From: 1-14-0-20-39-34 sp043800545
Lineage (GTDB): Bacteria; Patescibacteriota; Patescibacteriia; Magasanikbacterales; UBA922
Length of the DNA stretch: 19,974 bases
Assembly: GCA_043800545.1 (NCBI GenBank)
Contig: JAZDMW010000053.1
Location: 1 to 19,974 of the forward strand
Direction of reading: 5' to 3'
The notes below the pieces were generated by a model. That model did no database searches, was not told the DNA's origin, and was given only the letters and a program-made list of their open reading frames with translations. Positions 14,037 to 19,974 of this stretch are shown piece after piece. The position numbers and the translations under genes were made by a program. Every line of letters starts with the position of its first letter. Within the stretch, counting starts at the first letter, position 1.

Positions 14037-14065
14037 TTTAAACAAAAGTAAAAATGTGCTATACT
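14037..14065 (+). promoter_or_regulatory. Promoter of the surface-protein operon
   Basis: Weak -35 TTTAAA (14037-14042), 17 bp, extended -10 TGC-TATACT (14060-14065). Its 13-mer at 14053-14065 is identical to that in the structured-RNA promoter. The predicted start is only about 8 nt before the ATG, so the message is nearly leaderless. Confidence 0.65.
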
Positions 14066-14079
14066 AACAGCATATAAAT

Positions 14080-15168
14080 ATGTTAAGGAAAATATACAAT
14101 TTTATCCTCATTCTTATCTGTTTTGCACTCATTTTGCCTCCTTTTCGTGTTGATGCAATTGGGGATGCTTCAATGACGGGGGGTGGTTTTGAGATATATG
14201 CAGATAATTTTACTACTTTTGATAGTTATCAGATAACAGGAGGGGATTTTACTCTTGAGAGCACTGGAAGTGCCAGTGGTCCAATAACTGTTGGGGATGC
14301 ACCAATAACAGGAACTATTATTTTGAATGATACACTTGGAAATTTGGGGGTTATAAACAAATACCTCTATATGGACAATGGTTTAGCGACAACAACTTTT
14401 GTTTTTGTTTTTTTTGGTGCAGGGTATAGTGGATATTGTAAAGATGGATTTACTTATACAGCACAGCCTTGTACAGGACAAATTGCAATAGATATGGGTG
14501 GTCCTACACAAAATGATATTCCGCTTGGTTTGGGTGTTATTACAACAGCTATAAATGCGTCAACGGCTAACCATAATTTAACAGCAACAAATGATGGAGT
14601 AAATACGGTTAACATTACAAATAGCCAGCCAAATGGTGTTGCTCGAATAATAACAGACACTATTGCTGATACAGATTTTGTTACCACCGGTTTTATTGAT
14701 GGTACGTCTACCTATGTGTTAAAAGGTGGTTTCCAGGCACAGGAAAATGGAATTATGGATTTTTCTGAGAGTACAAACAGTGTAAATTTGGGTGCATTAA
14801 GCCCGTCTGCAGTTGCGAGTGGTGATGTTGTCTTATCTGTCACTACTGACTCAAGTACTGGATACACTATTGCAATTAACGAAGACGGGGAATTACGATC
14901 GGGTGCAAATTTTATTGATAATGTTATTGATGGAAGTGTTACAGCAGGGAGCGAGGAATATGGATATGCTGTTACAGGTACTGATCGTGATGCTACACTT
15001 GCTGCTGGCGATAATGGAATCGGTGGAGCGCCAACAGATATTGCAACGTATGGTGGAATTACAACAGATCGCGAAACAACGGTTTCTTTTAAGGCTTCTC
15101 GTACTGCTACGACACCAGAGGGAAATTACAGTCACAGTGTGTATTTTACCCTTACCGTAAATCCGTAA
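14080..15168 (+). CDS. Secreted beta-rich surface protein, WxL-like context
   Basis: 362 residues. Signal peptide (MLRK, hydrophobic 5-20, ending VDA ~26), then Gly/Thr/Asp-rich beta-strand sequence without a membrane anchor. The C-terminal part (about 225-362) resembles the beta-sandwich of WxL-like surface proteins: VNLGALSPS, then SVTTDSSTGYTIAINEDGELRSG, ending in SHSVYFTLTVNP. No tryptophan occurs in the protein, so the namesake WxL motif is absent and the assignment is by style and by its neighbour only. No Shine-Dalgarno sequence is visible and the leader is very short. The next gene begins 3 bases after the stop and encodes a WIP/DUF916-like anchored protein, the known partner type of WxL proteins in Firmicutes. 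The function is probably surface assembly or adhesion, which is inference. Confidence 0.8.
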   Translation: MLRKIYNFILILICFALILPPFRVDAIGDASMTGGGFEIYADNFTTFDSYQITGGDFTLESTGSASGPITVGDAPITGTIILNDTLGNLGVINKYLYMDNGLATTTFVFVFFGAGYSGYCKDGFTYTAQPCTGQIAIDMGGPTQNDIPLGLGVITTAINASTANHNLTATNDGVNTVNITNSQPNGVARIITDTIADTDFVTTGFIDGTSTYVLKGGFQAQENGIMDFSESTNSVNLGALSPSAVASGDVVLSVTTDSSTGYTIAINEDGELRSGANFIDNVIDGSVTAGSEEYGYAVTGTDRDATLAAGDNGIGGAPTDIATYGGITTDRETTVSFKASRTATTPEGNYSHSVYFTLTVNP

Positions 15169-15171
15169 TGT

Positions 15172-16065
15172 ATGAATAGAATTTTTGGGAGAGTTGCGGT
15201 ATTTCTTTTTTTCAGTTGTATTTTTTTCCCTGCCCAGGCCAGTGCTTTTGCTCTTTCACCGTTGCGTACATCTGTTGTTATTGATCCTGGAAAAGAGGAT
15301 ACTGTATATATTATTGTAAAAAATAATGAAACAGAAAAGATACGTGTTGAGCCGTTTATTGATGCATTTTCAATTGATGAACAAACAGAAAAGGCTGTGT
15401 GGGGGGAGTCAGATATCGCAAAACGCTGGATTGAATCAAATACAAAGGAAGTGGTATTGTCGCCAGGAGAAGAAAAGAAGCTCACCTTTCGTATACAAGT
15501 ACCTTTTGATGCTGAGCCAGGTGCTCACTACCTTGGTTTGTTTGCACAAAAGAAGGTTGTTGGCACTCAAATTTCTGCAAGTACAAGAATTGGTTCATTG
15601 CTGTTTCTCTATGTTGGTGGAACGATTGTTGAGAAATTTACAAAAGATTCATTTTATATTTCAAATACTTTCTATACACGTGGGCCAGTACTCGCATTTT
15701 CCCAATTTAGTAATAAAGGAAGTATACATGTTGTTCCAGAGGGAAAAGTAACATTAAAAAAAGGGATATTTACAAAAAGGACCATTGAGGAGATTGATGT
15801 GAATCCAACAAAGTATAAAGTGTTACCTCACATTACCTGGAATAAAGAGTATCAATTCAACAATTTTCAGTGGAATGATATTGGTTGGTATACCATAGAC
15901 TTAGAAGTGATTTCTGGAATTGAAGGGAATAAAGAATATGGTTCGGTATCTTTTTTCTATTGTTCTAAAATTGTCCTCTCTGTAATTTTTTCAATTGTCT
16001 TTTTTGTAGGAGTTTTTTTCCTTTTTTGGAGAAAAAATAGAAAAAAATATGCAACGAATAAATAA
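15172..16065 (+). CDS. Membrane-anchored WIP/DUF916-like surface protein
   Basis: 297 residues. Signal peptide (~1-26, ending AQASA), an immunoglobulin-like N-domain (about 27-130) and a second beta domain (about 131-255), one C-terminal transmembrane helix (about 265-286) and a basic tail (RKNRKK). The order FALSPLRTSVVIDPGKEDTV, VKNNETEKIRV, VLSPGEEKKLTFRIQVP and GAHYLGLF follows the DUF916 (WxL-interacting, peptidoglycan-binding) layout. Such proteins in Firmicutes tether WxL proteins to the wall. Here it probably holds the upstream secreted protein at the cell surface; the pairing is inferred from adjacency. Start 3 bases after the previous stop, no clear ribosome binding site, and the last 17 bases overlap the next gene, so all three genes are probably co-translated. 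Confidence 0.82.
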   Translation: MNRIFGRVAVFLFFSCIFFPAQASAFALSPLRTSVVIDPGKEDTVYIIVKNNETEKIRVEPFIDAFSIDEQTEKAVWGESDIAKRWIESNTKEVVLSPGEEKKLTFRIQVPFDAEPGAHYLGLFAQKKVVGTQISASTRIGSLLFLYVGGTIVEKFTKDSFYISNTFYTRGPVLAFSQFSNKGSIHVVPEGKVTLKKGIFTKRTIEEIDVNPTKYKVLPHITWNKEYQFNNFQWNDIGWYTIDLEVISGIEGNKEYGSVSFFYCSKIVLSVIFSIVFFVGVFFLFWRKNRKKYATNK

Positions 16066-19000
16066 AATAAAAAGATTTTGGGTTTCACTCTTTTTGTGCG
16101 GTACTGTTTTTGTATTTTTTCAAACAGTATTTGCAGATACGGAAGAAGATACGGTTACAGTTGGTGCTAGCGTTTCCTATACTTGTGGAAACAGTGTTAT
16201 AGAAGGTACAGAACAGTGCGATGATGGAAATGCAGTAAGTGGTGACGGTTGTTCAAATTTGTGTGCTACTGAGGTTCCTGGCGGTGGTGGAGGTTTGCCT
16301 CTTGTTATTCCTCCTCCCGTTGTTCCACCTATTGAAGCAGAGGATGATGTTACAGGGCCGGTGATTCAAGATCTAGAAATTATCCCTGTAGAGACTTCGT
16401 CTGCGCTCTCTTGGTCAGCTTGGGATGCTTCTGGTGTAAATAATTGTACTATCCGTTATAGCGTGGATCCTTTTAATGTAGATGCTTTTGGTGTGGTAAA
16501 TGTAATTGGGGGAATGTATTCCACAAATATTATTGGATTATTTACTGGTACGAAATATTTTTTTGATATTCGATGTACTGATATATTAGGAAATGTTGGG
16601 GTGTATTCTAATTCTTTTACTACTCTTGGTGAAGCGGATCAAATTGACCCGGTAATATCAAATGTTGTAGTGAATACGCGTTCAAGGGATGCTCGGATTA
16701 CATGGAAGGCAACAGATAATAGAGTGGTAGTGCAATGTAGTTTTGTTTATGATAATGACGATGCGAATGAACCTTTTGTTGGGTGGCGAGATGTGAACAA
16801 ATTGGCAAATAATCAATATGAAGTTCTTTTAGTAAATTTGGCACCAAACAGACAATTGTTTTATAAACTGACTTGTGTTGATGCCAATGCAAATAGTGAT
16901 GTATATATAGATACATTTACAACACTTCTTGATGATGTACCGCCACCAGCAGTACAATCATTTACAGCAAACGGTGGTCAAGGTGCAATATTACTTTCCT
17001 GGATATATAATATTCAGCTTCCAGATTTTCAGAGGGTTTTAATTCGTCGTGGTCAAGTACGTCCTAATTTGCCAACGGATGGGGAAGAAATTTTATCAAG
17101 AAATACTTATATACAAGGAAATAATATATATGTAGATAGAAATGTAATCCCGGGTGTTCAGTATTTTTATACAATTTTTATACAAGATACTTCTGGAAAT
17201 TACAGCGGAGGACTTTCGACAAGCGCAACAGCTCTTGTAGCTCCAATTGTTGTAGAAATATGTGATAATGCACAAGATGATGATGCCGACGGCTTTGTTG
17301 ATTGTAATGATTTAGATTGTTTTGGAGATGTTGCATGTCCAGGACAACTTCCTCCACCTGTCGTACAACCACCTGTTGTTCCTCCAGACGGACAACTTCC
17401 ACCGCCTGATGTTCAGCAACTCCCTGGTGCAGGAGCCGGTGGAGGTGGAGTATTAGTTGAAGTATGTAATAATGCACAAGATGATGATGCCGATGGTTTT
17501 GTTGATGCGGATGATCCAGATTGTTTTGCACAAGTATTTCCTGTCGCAGATATGGTGAAACTTTCTGATTTTCGATTTTTGTTATCTACCCGAACAATTT
17601 CTGCAGGTTTGGACAGACAAAATAAAATTACAACATTAGTACAGAGTCCAGTTACGGTTGGTATAGACAAAAACGTTTTCACAAAAGAGGTTGAATCTTT
17701 ATTTCTAAAAATTGGTCAAAATAGTTATCAATTTAATTTAGAAAAGAACGCCACTTATTATGTAGACTTTTTTTCTGGTTCAGCAGACTGGTTTAATGCT
17801 ATACTCCAAATTAAGTATGCAGATAATACTTCACAGCAATTAAATTTCCAAGTTCAGGTAAAAGGGTATTCCCAGGCATTGGATAAAAATAGTGGAAATC
17901 CGATTTCTGGTGCAGAGGTCACTTTATTTTCTGGAGATAATCTTTTTGATACTGGAAAATATTTACAACAAAATCCACAAACAACCGAAGCAAACGGTTT
18001 GTTCGGTTTTGTTCTTCCAAATAATTCTTATTCTGTACGAGTTGTTAAGGAAGGATATCGAGAGTATCGATCTTTTTCATATAAAATTATAGATAATGTT
18101 TTTAGTCTCAATATTCATCTGGTAAAGAAAGCTCCTCCTCTTATGGAAGGAGTAGAAGAAAATGATTCTCTTCTTCAAAAAACAACGAAGATAGCAGGAA
18201 ATATTTTGTTAAATGTGGGAGAAAATGTTCAGGCAACATCAGAAAAGGTAAAAGAAGCATTTGCACTCGCGGATCATGTGGCTAATGATCCTGATGTAGA
18301 AAAAGTAACAGAACAATACATTGCACCGTCATTTGCAGCTTTGACCATTGCAACAATTATGCCTTCATTATGGAGTATACTGCTTCCACTCCTTCGTTTT
18401 CTTTTTCTACAGCCACTTCTTCTTTTGGGAAAGAAAAAAAGAGAAGGATGGGGTATGGTATATAATAGTGTCACAAAACTTCCAATAGATTTGGCTATTG
18501 TGCGTTTGGTAGATAAGACAACGCATAAAGTTATTCAGTCTCGTGTTACGGATGGAAATGGAAGATTCTTGTTTATGGCAAGGCCAGGAGATTATAGAAT
18601 TGAAGTTCAGAAGGAGGGACTGATATATCCTTCAAAAGCCTTGTCAGGTGTGAACACAGACGGAAAATTATTGGATTTGTATCATGGAGAAGACATTAGT
18701 GTAACAGATGAACAAGCAACCCTTACACCGAATATTCCTCTTGATCCAATTGGAGAAACAGTCACGATAACACGTATAAAAAAAGAAAAATATATACGTT
18801 ATTTACAAAGTGTAATTTCTGCCTTGGGTATTGTGGTTACAGCAGTATCTATATATATTTCTCCGACATGGTATATGTGGGTATTTCTTGGTGTCCATAT
18901 AGCACTGTATGTAGGCTTTAAAGTATTTGTTCTCCCCAAAAAACCAAAAGGATGGGGTATTGTGTATGATGAAAAGACGAAAGAACCAATTGGAAGTACG

Positions 19001-19216
19001 ATTGTCCGTTTGTTCACTGGAGATTTTAATCGATTGGTATCTACACAAATGACAGACAGAAAAGGAAGATATGCTTTTCTCGCTGGACCGAACAGTTATT
19101 ATATGACATATACAAAAGAAGGTTATGTACAGCGAAAGAGTGAAGTATTAGATTATACAAATACCAAACAAGAAGGAGATCTCATAAAAAAAGACATTCC
19201 GCTTGCTCATGCGTAA
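16049..19216 (+). CDS. 1055-aa multidomain membrane/surface protein
   Basis: Signal peptide (~1-30), then a Cys-rich DUF4215-type repeat (about 44-72, CGN...CDDGN...GDGCS), three fibronectin-III-like domains (about 84-170, 173-275, 278-398), and two near-identical acidic repeats starting at C405 and C473 (C-x-NAQDDDADGFVD, calcium-binding-like) joined by Pro-rich linker. A further beta region (about 495-610) leads to a carboxypeptidase-regulatory-like domain (about 614-690). The C-terminal third has a hydrophobic block (758-794), a second regulatory-like domain (about 800-890), a hydrophobic hairpin (about 917-964) and a third regulatory-like domain (about 968-1050). The last two share K-K-x-x-GWG-x-VY-x3-TK-x-PI and follow basic stretches, so positive-inside logic would place them in the cytoplasm if 758-794 crosses once. 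It overlaps the previous gene by 17 bases and ends at a strong terminator. Confidence 0.88.
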   Translation: MQRINKIKRFWVSLFLCGTVFVFFQTVFADTEEDTVTVGASVSYTCGNSVIEGTEQCDDGNAVSGDGCSNLCATEVPGGGGGLPLVIPPPVVPPIEAEDDVTGPVIQDLEIIPVETSSALSWSAWDASGVNNCTIRYSVDPFNVDAFGVVNVIGGMYSTNIIGLFTGTKYFFDIRCTDILGNVGVYSNSFTTLGEADQIDPVISNVVVNTRSRDARITWKATDNRVVVQCSFVYDNDDANEPFVGWRDVNKLANNQYEVLLVNLAPNRQLFYKLTCVDANANSDVYIDTFTTLLDDVPPPAVQSFTANGGQGAILLSWIYNIQLPDFQRVLIRRGQVRPNLPTDGEEILSRNTYIQGNNIYVDRNVIPGVQYFYTIFIQDTSGNYSGGLSTSATALVAPIVVEICDNAQDDDADGFVDCNDLDCFGDVACPGQLPPPVVQPPVVPPDGQLPPPDVQQLPGAGAGGGGVLVEVCNNAQDDDADGFVDADDPDCFAQVFPVADMVKLSDFRFLLSTRTISAGLDRQNKITTLVQSPVTVGIDKNVFTKEVESLFLKIGQNSYQFNLEKNATYYVDFFSGSADWFNAILQIKYADNTSQQLNFQVQVKGYSQALDKNSGNPISGAEVTLFSGDNLFDTGKYLQQNPQTTEANGLFGFVLPNNSYSVRVVKEGYREYRSFSYKIIDNVFSLNIHLVKKAPPLMEGVEENDSLLQKTTKIAGNILLNVGENVQATSEKVKEAFALADHVANDPDVEKVTEQYIAPSFAALTIATIMPSLWSILLPLLRFLFLQPLLLLGKKKREGWGMVYNSVTKLPIDLAIVRLVDKTTHKVIQSRVTDGNGRFLFMARPGDYRIEVQKEGLIYPSKALSGVNTDGKLLDLYHGEDISVTDEQATLTPNIPLDPIGETVTITRIKKEKYIRYLQSVISALGIVVTAVSIYISPTWYMWVFLGVHIALYVGFKVFVLPKKPKGWGIVYDEKTKEPIGSTIVRLFTGDFNRLVSTQMTDRKGRYAFLAGPNSYYMTYTKEGYVQRKSEVLDYTNTKQEGDLIKKDIPLAHA

Positions 19217-19241
19217 TGTTATCCCCAGTCAAATAATAAAA

Positions 19242-19273
19242 AAACATTTTGCACACGACAAAATGTTTTTTTT
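19242..19273 (+). terminator. Terminator of the surface-protein operon
   Basis: Perfect 10-bp stem AAACATTTTG / CAAAATGTTT, CACACGA loop and T8 run, about 25 bp past the stop. Confidence 0.88.
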
Positions 19274-19339
19274 GTGGTAAAATATAAGAAGAAATGCAAT
19301 TAACACAATGAAAAATATTTCTTGTTTAATGCTCCTGAC

Positions 19340-19974
19340 ATGGAAGAAATACTGAAGACAAAAAAGGAATGGAAAATTCTCGCAATTTGGGTACTTGCGA
19401 TGTTTTTTGGTATTGCATATTTATTTGGTTTTGGGAGTGCAGATGTAGAAACAGCAAATCCTCCAACAATCATTACATACCAAGGAAAATTGTTGAAGAG
19501 TAGCCAATCTGTCACAACAACCCAAACCATGTCATTCCTTATCTTTGATGCAGCAACTTCTGGGAATCTCTTGTATACTGCGTCTGGAACTCTTGCTACA
19601 ACCTCAACATTACAAATAGATGTAAGCAATGGAATTTTTGCAGTAGATATCGGTGGTACAGGAACAAATTCTTTTGATAGTGGAATGTTTGCAAATACAA
19701 CAACCCTATATTTGGAAATTTGGGTACATGAAGGAACAGCAGAGACAAAACTAACTCCACGTAAACAATTGACAGCTGCTCCTTTTGCATATAACAGTAC
19801 GTATCTTCTTGGTAAAACTGCAGCCGTGACATCAACATCATCATATATCCCATTTGCAAGTAGTACAGGTATGTTTGAGTTTGCAGGTGACCCTCAATCT
19901 TCTCATGTTGGATCTGGTTCTGTATATATTAACCCAATCGCAGCAGACGCTGATGAGACACTCTTTGGTATTGC
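19340..19974 (+). CDS. Surface protein, N-terminal part (runs off window)
   Basis: At least 211 residues, open at the window end. A cytoplasmic start (MEEILKTKKEWK) leads into one hydrophobic signal-anchor segment (about 12-31). The next region follows a layout common in large bacterial surface and tail-fibre-like proteins: ITYQGKLLKSS, SFLIFDAATSGN-LLYT, V-x-NGIFAVDIGG, YLEIWVHEG, then LTPRKQLTAAPFAYN, after which such proteins usually continue with repeat or fibre domains. No function beyond surface exposure can be claimed. The ATG at 19340 is the first in frame after the stop at 19301 (an in-frame TTG lies at 19322). No ribosome binding site is evident; a 15-codon frame (19308-19355) overlaps this start. 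Confidence 0.82.
   Translation, partial: MEEILKTKKEWKILAIWVLAMFFGIAYLFGFGSADVETANPPTIITYQGKLLKSSQSVTTTQTMSFLIFDAATSGNLLYTASGTLATTSTLQIDVSNGIFAVDIGGTGTNSFDSGMFANTTTLYLEIWVHEGTAETKLTPRKQLTAAPFAYNSTYLLGKTAAVTSTSSYIPFASSTGMFEFAGDPQSSHVGSGSVYINPIAADADETLFGI

Noticed and set aside
14080..15168. Direct assignment as a WxL protein
   Set aside because: The protein contains no tryptophan; only its beta-rich C-terminus and its neighbour suggest a WxL-like role.
1..19974. CRISPR arrays, insertion sequences, phage integrases
   Set aside because: No regularly spaced repeats, transposase or integrase motifs, or terminal inverted repeats were seen.

Overview
The window looks like chromosome from a Patescibacteria / Candidate Phyla Radiation (CPR) bacterium. 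The DNA is AT-rich and gene-dense. Housekeeping genes are small and streamlined, and they alternate with very large secreted or membrane-anchored surface proteins of the lamin-tail, PKD, fibronectin-III and carboxypeptidase-regulatory types that CPR genomes favour. TGA acts as stop (lspA, rnpA), which argues against the code-25 lineages (Gracilibacteria, SR1). Lineage is inferred from gene content and style only.

Layout. (1) 2-1885: 3' part of polA with its terminator. (2) 1926-2413: a leftward, conspicuously GC-rich ORFan with its own promoter, ribosome binding site and terminator; it shares a physically overlapping -35 region with (3) 2466-6161, a 1231-residue surface protein with five lamin-tail-like domains, PKD-like domains and two OB-like folds. 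(4) 6162-6890: no protein gene, but three exact DnaA boxes and a strongly promoted, highly structured ~425-nt RNA that I cannot assign to a known family. (5) 6891-8650: dksA-like, lspA, rpmH, rnpA and yidD, all rightward; rpmH-rnpA-yidD is the block classically found beside bacterial origins. (6) 8667-10269: leftward DUF167 and trigger factor genes. (7) 10351-11790: membrane-anchored LysM/M23 endopeptidase; 11822-12961: leftward rmuC. (8) 13004-14079: tRNA-Arg(CCT) followed by a dense DnaA-box cluster and about 500 bp of very AT-rich DNA, the best oriC candidate. (9) 14080-19216: three tightly packed surface-protein genes (a beta-rich secreted protein, a WIP/DUF916-like anchored protein and a 1055-residue multidomain membrane protein), then the start of another surface protein running off the end.

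How it fits together. The centre resembles an origin neighbourhood (rpmH, rnpA, yidD, tRNA, DnaA boxes), although dnaA, dnaN and yidC are not in the window. DnaA boxes occur in two groups about 7 kb apart. A 21-bp inverted-repeat motif, TGTACA-N8-TATACAA, was found three times, each time beside or within these groups, which suggests a second origin-binding or regulatory protein. The surface genes flanking the origin probably build the cell envelope used for contact with hosts, DNA or polymers.

Most interesting items: the unassigned structured RNA at 6387-6812, the origin with its repeated non-DnaA motif, the GC-rich ORFan, and the WxL/WIP-like surface pair in a CPR context.
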